64,000 nt of DNA from contig JBDSLR010000011.1 in the NCBI GenBank assembly GCA_039916305.1, positions 20,813-84,812 on the forward strand. The letters are read 5' to 3'. The first letter of the stretch is position 1; each line of letters starts with the position of its first letter. The notes under the pieces are model-generated. The model did no database searches and was not told the origin of the DNA. It worked only from the letters and a program-made list of their open reading frames with translations. The translations under genes were made by a program, and so were the position numbers. Below are positions 44,748-53,244 of this stretch, in pieces. The stretch is from JACMLD01 sp039916305 (GTDB taxonomy: Bacteria > Bacteroidota > Bacteroidia > Chitinophagales > Chitinophagaceae).

Positions 44748-45899
44748 TTGAAGCAATACGACTATATATTTATTGGTGCAGGCTGTGCGGGCCTGAGTCT
44801 GCTTACGCGTATGGTGGCGGCCGGGCTTACAAAGGGTAAACGTATTTTGCTAATTGATAAATCGCCAAAAAAAGAAAATGACCGCACCTGGTGTTTTTGG
44901 GAACAACAGCCAGGCTTTTTTGAAACGGTAAGTTGTAAGCAATGGAACCAGCTCTGGTTTCATGGAGATGGTTTTTCAAAACAGTTTGATATTGCTCCTT
45001 ACCGGTATAAAATGATAAGGGGTATTGACTTCTATAATTATTGCTTTGAAAAAATCAATAAAGAGACGCCTGCTGATATTTTATATGGTACGGTAACCAG
45101 CCTCCATGCTGTCAATGACGGCATACAGTTACTGATAGATGGGCGGCCATATACTTTTAACGGTGCTGTTGTGTTTAATTCACTGTATAACGAGGGCATA
45201 GTTAAACAACAAAAAGCCATCCATCTTTTACAGCATTTTAAAGGTTGGATGGTAGAAACTGCCGTACCTTTTTTCAACCCTGATGAAGCAACACTGATGG
45301 ATTTCAGGGTAAGCCAGGTAAACGGGGCTACATTTGTATATGTGTTGCCGCTCTCTTCCACGAGGGCCCTGGTAGAATTTACCTTGTTTTCAGAAAAGCT
45401 GTTACCTTTTGAAGAATACAACAGAGCGCTGGCCGGTTACCTGCAGCATTATTTACAATTAAAAGATTATACTGTTTCAGAAGAAGAGTTTGGCGTAATA
45501 CCTATGACAGATGCGGTATTTCCATGGTATGCAAATGGTATGTACCATATTGGAACGGCGGGCGGGCAAACCAAAGCGTCTTCCGGATATACTTTCCAGT
45601 TTATACAAAAACAAAGCGCAGCCATTGTACAAGAGCTGGCAGCCAATATACTTTCGCCGCAAATTAAACCGGCAGTTGTTTCAAAACGTTTTCATTTCTA
45701 TGATGCAGTATTGTTGCGGGTGCTGGCCGGCAAATATGCAGCAGGCAGCCAGGTATTCACCACCCTGTTTAAAAAGAATAAGCCGGCCAAAATTTTTGCT
45801 TTTTTAGATAATGAAACTTCCCTGCCCCAGGATCTACGCCTTATTCAATCACTCCCCACCCTGCCTTTTATAAAAGCTGCCTGTAAGCAATTATTTTAA
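44748..45899 (+). CDS. crtY: Lycopene beta-cyclase (CrtY type)
   Basis: About 383 residues from TTG 44748; the frame is open upstream through the hairpin, but the family begins with YDYIFIGAGCAGLSLL, so that part is excluded. DRTWCFWEQQ is the family's NRTW-like motif. A central TLMDFRVSQ, FGVIPMTDAVFP and GTAGGQTKASSGYTF follow, and the C-terminus has FHFYDAVLLRVLAGKYAAG. It cyclises lycopene ends into beta rings with a bound flavin. It is likely the last enzyme of the crt set here. No geranylgeranyl diphosphate synthase (crtE) is in the window. Confidence 0.9.
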   Translation: MKQYDYIFIGAGCAGLSLLTRMVAAGLTKGKRILLIDKSPKKENDRTWCFWEQQPGFFETVSCKQWNQLWFHGDGFSKQFDIAPYRYKMIRGIDFYNYCFEKINKETPADILYGTVTSLHAVNDGIQLLIDGRPYTFNGAVVFNSLYNEGIVKQQKAIHLLQHFKGWMVETAVPFFNPDEATLMDFRVSQVNGATFVYVLPLSSTRALVEFTLFSEKLLPFEEYNRALAGYLQHYLQLKDYTVSEEEFGVIPMTDAVFPWYANGMYHIGTAGGQTKASSGYTFQFIQKQSAAIVQELAANILSPQIKPAVVSKRFHFYDAVLLRVLAGKYAAGSQVFTTLFKKNKPAKIFAFLDNETSLPQDLRLIQSLPTLPFIKAACKQLF

Positions 45900-46154
45900 G
45901 CAACAGTTTCCCTGGCAGGCTTTGGCTAAACGCGCTCAGCTGCCTTATTGTTAACACCCTTCTTTCTGGCAAAGAAATTGCATTTTACCAGATCCATTTC
46001 CGCCATCCTCTCCGAAAAGCCAACCCTTTTTACTTACTTCCTTTTTGTATGATTCGCCATTCCGGGTCTTTTAAAGCGGCAATTAGATAATGCGGTCAAT
46101 TTAAAGGTGATTTGTGAAAAAGGTCCAACCCTCATGCTAATTCAATTCTTTTTT

Positions 46155-48101
46155 ATGCGGAAAATTTACCTGTTACTTATTGTTTTTTGTTTTGCGGGTG
46201 CTGATGCATCAGCGCAGGTTAATTTTAATGCCAATACCGCGGGCAGTGTGCCGCCTTATACCGGCAATTATTTATTTGGCAGCAATGCAGGTATTTATCA
46301 ATCCTGGAACATATTTGCCATGGCTGATATTGAAGCAGGCAATCCGGGCCGGAATATAAAAGGCGTTGGTATAAAAACCATGCACCAGCCTTTGCCGGAG
46401 TATTTTTTTGCTGACTGGGGTTACGATGTATACCTTAACCTGTTTGCCTATTATAACCGGCTGGGCATAAAAGACAATACCATCTGGTTTGAAGGTCCCA
46501 CGGCCGCCCATAAAGACAATACAATTTACCCCGGTTGCAGCGAGCCTTCTAAATTGTGGAGTAATTTATACGAACCCATCTGGGATGGCGGTGCCAATGG
46601 CACACCCGTAAATGAAAATAATTATTTGGCACTCTATGTTTACAACACGGTTACGCGGTATAAACAATGGGTTAAGTTCTGGGAGATTGTGAATGAACCT
46701 GACCTGGACAATAGCGTCATTGGATGGAAAACCCCCGGCGCACCCGGCAACTGGTGGGAGAATAATCCCAATCCCTGCGACCTGGTGAATCTAAAAGCAC
46801 CCATTTACAATTATATACGTACGCTTCGCATTACTTATGAGGTAGTGAAAGCAGTTGACCCTACCGCTTACGTGTCTATGGGTGGTGTTGGCTATCCTTC
46901 TTTCCTGGATGCCATGCTGAGAAATACTGATAACCCGGCTGGTGGAGCGGTAAGTACAGACTATCCCTTTACCGGGGGTGCGTATTTTGATTTGGTAAGT
47001 TTTCATTACTATCCCATGTATGATTTGCGTTATGTAGATAACAATTTCAATATTGTTCCCATACGTTATTCTGATGCAGCAATAGATCAGTACATCAGCC
47101 GCAAAAATGTATTGACGAATACATTGTACAAACGTGGTTATAACGATACCATTTATCCAAAGAAAATATTCATCTGTACCGAGAATAATATCCCCCGCAA
47201 GCCCTTTCCCGGTCCGGATGGGTTTAATTTTATAGGAAGTGATGAAGCGCAGCGTAATTATGATATGAAGGCAGTTGTAGCCAGCCAGTTAAACGATATT
47301 AAGCAGCTGTATATCTTTTCAATTGGGGATAGTAAAGATTTTGCAGACGCCACCGGTCCTTTTGATGTGGTAGGGTTTTACCAGAACCTCAATGGCAAGG
47401 GACCGGGTCCCAATGCCAATGACACCATTGGTCCTTATTTACAGCAATACAATAACTCGGGCATTGCTTATAAAACATTGTCGGATGCGTTAAGTGGGTT
47501 TAAAGCAGATACCATCAGAACAAAAGCGATGAATATGCCTGCCAATGTAAGGGGCGGCGCATTCAAAAATCCTTTGGGCGATTATGTATATGTTTTATGG
47601 GCTGCCACCAGCATAGATAACTCTGAAGCGGCCAGTGCCACCTACTCTTTTCCGGCATCAATAAATGTACCTGCGCAGATGTACCTGCGTAATTGGGACT
47701 ATTTGCAAACGAATAGTTCGCCATTGATATCGCCGCAGAATATTGCACTAACCGGTTCGCCTTCAATCATTATGGCGCCTTTGATTATTACTGCTTTAAA
47801 ACCAGATACGGTAAGAAGTAATCCTGCAGCCTATTTTTCTTTCACCCTGTACCCCAACCCGGTGAGCACCCGCCTCACCATTAAGCTGCATGCAGAGAAA
47901 AGGCAAACGCTCTCTATAAAAATAACGGATGCCATGGGGCAGCTGGTAGTGAATGTAGCGGATAATACTACCTACAATACCGGCGATAATTTTATCCAGG
48001 TGCCGATTTCTTCCAGGATGGCTGCCGGCATTTATTATTGCCGTATGGTTACGGTTAATGGCAACAGGGATCAAATAGTAAAATTTATTGTAACAAAATA
48101 G
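46155..48101 (+). CDS. Secreted clan-A glycoside hydrolase-like protein (GH39-like) with type IX secretion sorting domain
   Basis: About 648 residues from ATG 46155, chosen because MRKIYLLLIVFCFAGADASA is a clean signal peptide and earlier in-frame Mets would spoil it. A TIM-barrel catalytic domain is suggested by KFWEIVNEPDLDN, with Glu181 in the NEP acid/base position, and by IFICTENNIPRK, with Glu343 as candidate nucleophile, plus FHYYPMYDL between them. The C-terminal 85 residues (FTLYPNPVSTRLTIKL, then GIYYCRMVTVNG and KFIVTK) are a type A sorting domain for export through the T9SS. It probably cleaves a plant or microbial polysaccharide outside the cell; the exact family is unproven. 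Confidence 0.78.
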   Translation: MRKIYLLLIVFCFAGADASAQVNFNANTAGSVPPYTGNYLFGSNAGIYQSWNIFAMADIEAGNPGRNIKGVGIKTMHQPLPEYFFADWGYDVYLNLFAYYNRLGIKDNTIWFEGPTAAHKDNTIYPGCSEPSKLWSNLYEPIWDGGANGTPVNENNYLALYVYNTVTRYKQWVKFWEIVNEPDLDNSVIGWKTPGAPGNWWENNPNPCDLVNLKAPIYNYIRTLRITYEVVKAVDPTAYVSMGGVGYPSFLDAMLRNTDNPAGGAVSTDYPFTGGAYFDLVSFHYYPMYDLRYVDNNFNIVPIRYSDAAIDQYISRKNVLTNTLYKRGYNDTIYPKKIFICTENNIPRKPFPGPDGFNFIGSDEAQRNYDMKAVVASQLNDIKQLYIFSIGDSKDFADATGPFDVVGFYQNLNGKGPGPNANDTIGPYLQQYNNSGIAYKTLSDALSGFKADTIRTKAMNMPANVRGGAFKNPLGDYVYVLWAATSIDNSEAASATYSFPASINVPAQMYLRNWDYLQTNSSPLISPQNIALTGSPSIIMAPLIITALKPDTVRSNPAAYFSFTLYPNPVSTRLTIKLHAEKRQTLSIKITDAMGQLVVNVADNTTYNTGDNFIQVPISSRMAAGIYYCRMVTVNGNRDQIVKFIVTK

Positions 48102-48299
48102 TGTTTGCCGGGCCAATGAAAGTGTGTAAAGGTTGCACTTCAACCAGCCTTTGTGGTACCGCAATTATAGAAACTTTTGGCAAGTACAGCACATTTCCGG
48201 CCATGCCTTTACCTGCGTTAGCACTCTACATTACTAACAACAGGTAAGTGATCAGAATATACCCGTCATTGCCTAAATTGCAGCCTCATTTTAGCAGTT

Positions 48300-48316
48300 A
48301 ACGGTTGTAAACGGTT
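48300..48316 (+). repeat. Tandem AACGGTT repeats before fabF
   Basis: AACGGTT occurs at 48300-48306 and again at 48310-48316, a period of ten bases (one helical turn), ending 20 bases before the ATG. Two same-face copies could be protein-binding half-sites. The rest of the 235-base gap holds a weak hairpin at 48128-48152 behind the hydrolase gene and no clear promoter. Confidence 0.35.
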
Positions 48317-48336
48317 AGCAGCAGAGAAATAATTAT

Positions 48337-49587
48337 ATGAAAAGAGTAGTTATCACCGGGTTAGGCGCCTTAACGCCTTTGGGCAATACAGTCAATGAGT
48401 TCTGGCAGAATATAGTGGAAGGAAAAAGTGGTGCGGCCCCCATCACCAAATTTGATACAACTAAGTTTAAAACCCATTTTGCCTGTGAGGTAAGGGGTTT
48501 TAATGCAGAGGCGTATATCGATAAAAAAGAAATTAAGAAATACGATCTGTTTACGCAGTATGCCATTGCTGCTACAGATGACGCTATAAAAGATGCAGGG
48601 CTCGATTTTGCAGCCATGAAAGAAGAAGATCGCTATGAAATTGGCGTTATCTGGGCATCGGGTAATGGGGGTATTGGCACTTTTGAAGAGCAGCTGAGAG
48701 AATTTCATACAGGAGATGGTACGCCCAGGTTCAACCCTTATTTTATTCCAAAAATGATTGTGGATATTGCAGCGGGCGTTGTTTCTATCCGCCATAAACT
48801 GCATGGTCCCAATTACTGTACGGTATCTGCATGTGCTTCTTCCAATACAGCCATCATTAACGCCTTTGATACCATTCGTTTGGGCAAGGCCACTATTATG
48901 GTAGCAGGCGGTTCCGAAGCGGCCATTACGCCTTCCTCGGTGGGCGGGTTTAATTCAGCGCAGGCATTGTCAAAAAACAATGATAATGCGGCAACCGCCT
49001 CCCGCCCTTTTGATAAGGACCGCGATGGTTTTGTAATGGGTGAAGGTGCGGGCGCACTTATCCTGGAAGAGTATGAACATGCTAAGAAAAGGGGCGCCAC
49101 TATCTATGCTGAAATGATAGGCGGCGGCATGGCCGGAGACGCTTACCATCTTACAGGTACACCACCGGATGGACTGGGCGCCTACCTGGGTATTACCAAG
49201 GCATTGTCCGACGCTTCCATAACGGCCGATAAAATTGACTATATAAATGTGCATGCCACTTCAACCCCCCTGGGCGATATAAGTGAGCTGCACGGTATCA
49301 AGAGAGCATTTGGCCAATCATCCGTAGCCATCAGCGCTACAAAATCCATGACCGGCCATTTGCTGGGTGCTGCGGGCGCCATAGAAAGTGTTATCAGCAT
49401 ACTGGCTATAAAAAATGGAATTATACCGGCTACCATCAATACCGCCACCCTGGATGAAAAAATTCCGGAAGGGTTGAATATCATTTTGGGCAAATCCATT
49501 GCCCAGCCAGTGAACTATGTGCTTAATAATACATTTGGTTTTGGCGGACATGTGGCCAGTTCTATCTTTAAGAAATTTGAGGGATAA
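48337..49587 (+). CDS. fabF: Beta-ketoacyl-ACP synthase II (FabF)
   Basis: A 416-residue thiolase-fold condensing enzyme. KRVVITGLGALTPLGNTV is the usual start. The active-site cysteine is Cys166 in TVSACASSNTAI. The two histidines are in VHATSTPLGD and TGHLLGAAGAIE, and the gating Phe is in NTFGFGGHVASS. It elongates acyl-ACP with malonyl-ACP. It is not next to other fatty-acid genes in the window, so it may be a second, specialised copy. The open frame of the DUF3500 remnant follows directly in the same register after the stop. Confidence 0.92.
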   Translation: MKRVVITGLGALTPLGNTVNEFWQNIVEGKSGAAPITKFDTTKFKTHFACEVRGFNAEAYIDKKEIKKYDLFTQYAIAATDDAIKDAGLDFAAMKEEDRYEIGVIWASGNGGIGTFEEQLREFHTGDGTPRFNPYFIPKMIVDIAAGVVSIRHKLHGPNYCTVSACASSNTAIINAFDTIRLGKATIMVAGGSEAAITPSSVGGFNSAQALSKNNDNAATASRPFDKDRDGFVMGEGAGALILEEYEHAKKRGATIYAEMIGGGMAGDAYHLTGTPPDGLGAYLGITKALSDASITADKIDYINVHATSTPLGDISELHGIKRAFGQSSVAISATKSMTGHLLGAAGAIESVISILAIKNGIIPATINTATLDEKIPEGLNIILGKSIAQPVNYVLNNTFGFGGHVASSIFKKFEG

Positions 49588-49605
49588 AAATATTTGATCA
49601 TTGAT

Positions 49606-49750
49606 GGGGCGAACAATGCCGGTAATTATTTCCTTATCGATGGCCCCGGCGTCTGGATTGAGTACAACACTCAGGCAAGCACGGATATTCATCCTGCGCA
49701 TCCTCATTCTTGTATGGCGTGACCACCGGACTGATTATGGTGGACAATAA
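49606..49750 (+). pseudogene. C-terminal remnant of a DUF3500-family protein, frameshifted
   Basis: Behind the fabF stop, frame 1 reads NYFLIDGPGVWIEYNTQAST and then HPAHPHS, and stops shortly after. Frame 2 continues at 49712 with VWRDHRTDYGGQ and a stop at 49748-49750. Joined across one extra base (about 49711), this is the typical end of DUF3500 proteins, whose conserved tail reads DGPxVWIE followed by HxHSxWRDxxxDYG. The N-terminal several hundred residues are missing. The region is therefore the decayed 3' end of a lost gene; the function of the family is not established. Confidence 0.75.
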
Positions 49751-49958
49751 GCATTCATTAAATGCCAACTGCTGATTTTGCATTCCTGAGTTTTTTGCAT
49801 AAAATGGAAAGCAGCAACAAATGCATGCAGCCGCATTTAGAAAAACCGGGCAACTACTTAATTTAATCAATTATTTTTTCTGCTAAAAAGCGTAACTTTC
49901 AGATACGCTTTCCTGTCTTCCTCCTGGTCTCTATTTTTTTACGCTTAAATACTGTCTT
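49751..49958. other. Intergenic region before the molybdenum block, with an inverted repeat
   Basis: About 208 bases after the pseudogene with no gene. AAAGCGTA (49887-49894) and TACGCTTT (49904-49911) form a perfect 8-bp inverted repeat with a 9-base loop, 47 bases before the first Mo-enzyme ATG. TAACTTTC (49893-49900) inside it differs by one base from the -7 consensus. The repeat could be an operator at the promoter of the operon, by position only. Confidence 0.4.
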
Positions 49959-50429
49959 ATGGCTAAGTTTATAATAAACAAGAAGGAGTATGAAGCCGAT
50001 GTGCCGGCAGATATGCCCCTGCTATGGGTGTTGCGCGATATCATAGGCCTTACCGGTACTAAATTCGGTTGTGGAATAGCTCAATGCGGAGCTTGTACGG
50101 TTCACCTGAATGGTGAAGCCGTAAGGTCATGTGTTACCCTGGTATCAAGGGCTGCAGGGCAAGAGATTACCACCATTGAAGGTTTGTCGGCAGCGTCCAA
50201 CCATGCGTTGCAACGCGCCTGGCTGGAAGAAGATGTGCCGCAGTGCGGTTATTGCCAGAGCGGACAGCTGATGTCTGCTGCCGTTTTGCTGCGCGAGAAT
50301 CCAAACCCCACAGATCGTGATATAGATGATGCCATGAGCGGGAATATTTGCCGCTGCGGTACTTATCCGCGCATACGTAAAGCAATCCACCTGGCTGTTA
50401 AGCTTCAAAAAGAAGGAGGTATCAAATGA
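49959..50429 (+). CDS. iorA: Mo-hydroxylase small subunit, two [2Fe-2S] clusters (isoquinoline 1-oxidoreductase alpha type)
   Basis: A 156-residue iron-sulfur subunit of the xanthine oxidase superfamily. The plant-ferredoxin-like cluster ligands are Cys38, Cys43, Cys46 (GCGIAQCGACTVHL) and Cys58. The second cluster is held by Cys96, Cys99, Cys131 and Cys133 (CGYCQSGQ, ICRCGTYPRI). It passes electrons from the Mo site to the outside acceptor. It overlaps the large-subunit gene by 4 bases. It lacks its own signal and would be carried along with the TAT-exported partner, as is known for such pairs. Confidence 0.92.
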   Translation: MAKFIINKKEYEADVPADMPLLWVLRDIIGLTGTKFGCGIAQCGACTVHLNGEAVRSCVTLVSRAAGQEITTIEGLSAASNHALQRAWLEEDVPQCGYCQSGQLMSAAVLLRENPNPTDRDIDDAMSGNICRCGTYPRIRKAIHLAVKLQKEGGIK

Positions 50430-52597
50430 GTAAAACAACCGATGTAAACCGCCGCCAGTTTCTTGCCTCAGCAGCTATGCTCAGTGGAGGACTGGTTATT
50501 TCATTTGTGCTGCCTGCCAGTGCAAAACAACTGCGTAAATTAAACGGTGCGGCACCAACGCTTTATTTTACACCCAGCGCATTTTTGCGTGTAGGGGTAG
50601 ACGAGAGTATCAATATTACGTTAGCGCATGTGGAAATGGGCCAGGGTATCTGGACAACACTGAGCATGCTGATTGCAGAGGAACTGGATGCCGACTGGAA
50701 AAATATTACCATAGAGCACAGCCCTGCCGGAAAATCTTTCCTGCATCCTGCTTTTGGATTGCAGATTACCGGCGGCTCAAGTACCACCTGGAGCGAGTTT
50801 GACCGGTACCGCCAGGCGGGTGCCACCGCCAGGGTGCTGCTGGTACAGGCTGCTGCGCAGAAATTTGGGGTGAAACCCGAGGATTGCCGTACGGAAAATG
50901 GAATGGTCATTTCTGGCAATCAAAAAATAAGTTATGGTGAACTGGCTGCCGCCGCCGCCGCTTTACCAGCTCCGGCAAGTGTTGAATTAAGAAAGCCTGA
51001 ACAATGGAAATACATAGGCAAAGGCGTAAAAAGACTGGACGCACCTGATAAGGTAAATGGCAGTGCCAAATACGGAATGGATGTGCATTTCCCGGGTTTG
51101 CTGACCGCCGTGGTGGCACATGCCCCCGTAATAGGTGGCAAAGTAAGTTCATTTGATGCCACTGCCGCAAAAGCGGTTGCTGGTGTACGTGATGTGGTGC
51201 AGATTCCAACGGGCGTTGCGGTGCTGGCAGATCATTTCTGGGCTGCCAAAAAAGGACGTGATGCATTAAAGGTAGTCTGGGATGCAGGGCCAAATGCAGA
51301 TTTAAACAGTGCAACGCAAATGGCCACTTATAAAAAGATGGCAGATGAAAAAGGATTGCCCGCCCTGCAAAAAGGAGATGTTGAAGCGGGTTTAAAAAAG
51401 GCGGCTAAAATAATTGAAGCCGAATATGAATTCCCTTACCTGGCGCATGCTGCCATGGAACCCATAAACTGTACAGTAAAGATTGGCGATAACAAATGTG
51501 AAATATGGACTGGTACACAATTGCCGGGCGTGGATCAGGCGGCGGCGGCGGCCATACTTGGTTTTAAACCTGAGCAGGTTGAGATGATAACACCCTACCT
51601 GGGCGGTGGCTTTGGCAGGCGTGCCACCCCCACTTCCGATTTTGTTACCGAAGCGGTACATATTGCCAAAGCAAGCGGTAAGGCCATTAAGATGGTATGG
51701 ACAAGAGAAGATGATATGAAGGCTGCTTACTATCGCCCGGCTTTCCTGCACCGTATGCGCATTGGCGTTAATGCAGCCGGTTATCCTGTTGCCTGGAAGC
51801 AAACCATCGTGGGCCAATCCATTATGGCCGGAACAATGTTTGCATCAATGATACAAGCTGGTATTGATAGTGCTTCGGTGGAGGGGGTTAACGACTCGCC
51901 CTATACTACAGCACTGCCTGATTCGTATATTGGCCTGCACAGCCCTGAAGTACCGGTACATGTGCTGTGGTACCGCTCTGTGGGCCACACGCACACGGGT
52001 TTTGCTATGGAAACCATGATAGACGATTTGGCAACGCATGCCGGTAAAGATCCGGTGGCATATAGGAGGGAGCTATTAAAAGACCACAAACGGCATCTTG
52101 CTGCGCTGAATCTTGTTGCTGAAAAATCTGGTTGGGGCAAACCTTTACCAAAGGGGCATTTCCACGGTGTGGCAGTGCATGAATCTTTTTTGAGTTATGT
52201 AGCCCAGGTAGCAGAGATTTCGCTGGATGAACAGGGGCATGTAAAAGTACACAAGGTTACCTGTGCCGTTGATTGCGGTTTGGCAGTAAACCCGGACGGG
52301 GTAAAAGCACAAATGGAAAGTGGTATCGTTTTCGGTGTTACCATGGCTTTATACGGGGAGATAAATATTGAGAAAGGAATGGTACAGCAAAGTAATTTTC
52401 ATGATTATAAGATTGCCCGTATGCACGAAGCACCAGCCATAGCAGTGTATATAGTGCCCAGTACTGACAAAATGGGCGGTGCAGGTGAGCCCTGTGTGCC
52501 GCCAACAGCACCTGCTATTGCCAATGCTGTTTTCGCTGCTACGGGTAAACGCATCAGGAAACTTCCTTTTGCAAACATTAACCTGAAACAAGCATAA
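50426..52597 (+). CDS. iorB: Mo-hydroxylase large subunit, molybdopterin-binding (isoquinoline 1-oxidoreductase beta / aldehyde dehydrogenase type), TAT-exported
   Basis: A 723-residue molybdenum subunit. The N-terminus carries a twin-arginine signal, NRRQFLASAA with Arg9-Arg10, then a hydrophobic stretch to about 32. Molybdopterin segments include GGGFGRRATPTSDF and VEMGQGIWTTLSM. The catalytic glutamate is Glu688 in GGAGEPCVPPTAPAI. A full-length member of the single-chain IorB group that lacks a FAD subunit; electrons go to the cytochrome encoded next. It hydroxylates an N-heterocycle or oxidises an aldehyde in the periplasm. Substrate cannot be told from sequence. Confidence 0.9.
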   Translation: MSKTTDVNRRQFLASAAMLSGGLVISFVLPASAKQLRKLNGAAPTLYFTPSAFLRVGVDESINITLAHVEMGQGIWTTLSMLIAEELDADWKNITIEHSPAGKSFLHPAFGLQITGGSSTTWSEFDRYRQAGATARVLLVQAAAQKFGVKPEDCRTENGMVISGNQKISYGELAAAAAALPAPASVELRKPEQWKYIGKGVKRLDAPDKVNGSAKYGMDVHFPGLLTAVVAHAPVIGGKVSSFDATAAKAVAGVRDVVQIPTGVAVLADHFWAAKKGRDALKVVWDAGPNADLNSATQMATYKKMADEKGLPALQKGDVEAGLKKAAKIIEAEYEFPYLAHAAMEPINCTVKIGDNKCEIWTGTQLPGVDQAAAAAILGFKPEQVEMITPYLGGGFGRRATPTSDFVTEAVHIAKASGKAIKMVWTREDDMKAAYYRPAFLHRMRIGVNAAGYPVAWKQTIVGQSIMAGTMFASMIQAGIDSASVEGVNDSPYTTALPDSYIGLHSPEVPVHVLWYRSVGHTHTGFAMETMIDDLATHAGKDPVAYRRELLKDHKRHLAALNLVAEKSGWGKPLPKGHFHGVAVHESFLSYVAQVAEISLDEQGHVKVHKVTCAVDCGLAVNPDGVKAQMESGIVFGVTMALYGEINIEKGMVQQSNFHDYKIARMHEAPAIAVYIVPSTDKMGGAGEPCVPPTAPAIANAVFAATGKRIRKLPFANINLKQA

Positions 52598-52599
52598 CG

Positions 52600-53235
52600 A
52601 TGAAAAAAATGGCCGGATCCAAAACAGTCATCTGCCTGGTAACTGCTTTTATAGCCTTTTCCTCTTTTGCATTATCGTTTAATAAAATGGATAAGCGGGT
52701 AGCCGTTACCGGCAGCATATCTTATAATAAGCCCCCTGCAAAAGACAGTGCTGCTTCCCAGAAAGCTTTCCTGGCAGCGTATAAAGTACTGATGAGCCCG
52801 CGGTGCATGAACTGCCATCCCAAAGGTGATATACCACTGCAGGGAGACGATAGCCATTTGCATACGCAGGGCGTAAAAAGGGGTGTGGACGGAAAAGGGG
52901 TGTACGCATTGAAATGTTCTAACTGTCACCAGCCGCAAAACTCCGTTGGTTTAAACACGCCCCCCGGCAACCCCAAATGGCATTTGCCACCGGCTAATAT
53001 GAAAATGGTCTTTGAGGGCAAAACGCCGAGGGAACTGGCCGCGCAGTTAAAGGATCCCACAAAGAATGGCCATAAAACCATGAAGCAGCTGATTGATCAT
53101 GTTACCAGCGACAAATTGGTGCTGGGTGGTTGGGACCCCGGTGACGGACGCACATTGCCTCCATTATCGCATGCAGAATTCGCCCGGAAATTTAAAGAAT
53201 GGATTGATAAAGGTGCTTACCTGCCTTCAAAATAG
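52600..53235 (+). CDS. Secreted di-haem cytochrome c, electron acceptor of the Mo-hydroxylase
   Basis: A 211-residue protein with an N-terminal hydrophobic signal (about 9-26) and two haem-c motifs, CMNCH at 69-73 and CSNCH at 106-110. The rest is hydrophilic and has His-rich surroundings (HLHTQGVKRG, WHLPPANMKM) that may give axial ligands. The start lies 2 bases after the large-subunit stop. Related Mo-hydroxylases in Bacteroidota and Proteobacteria have such a cytochrome as acceptor between the FeS subunit and the respiratory chain. The assignment as partner comes from gene order. Confidence 0.85.
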   Translation: MKKMAGSKTVICLVTAFIAFSSFALSFNKMDKRVAVTGSISYNKPPAKDSAASQKAFLAAYKVLMSPRCMNCHPKGDIPLQGDDSHLHTQGVKRGVDGKGVYALKCSNCHQPQNSVGLNTPPGNPKWHLPPANMKMVFEGKTPRELAAQLKDPTKNGHKTMKQLIDHVTSDKLVLGGWDPGDGRTLPPLSHAEFARKFKEWIDKGAYLPSK

Positions 53236-53244
53236 TTGGGGTGT

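Noticed and set aside
49634..49870. Open frame of 78 codons on the - strand behind fabF
   Set aside because: Antisense to the DUF3500 remnant, which explains the sequence better.
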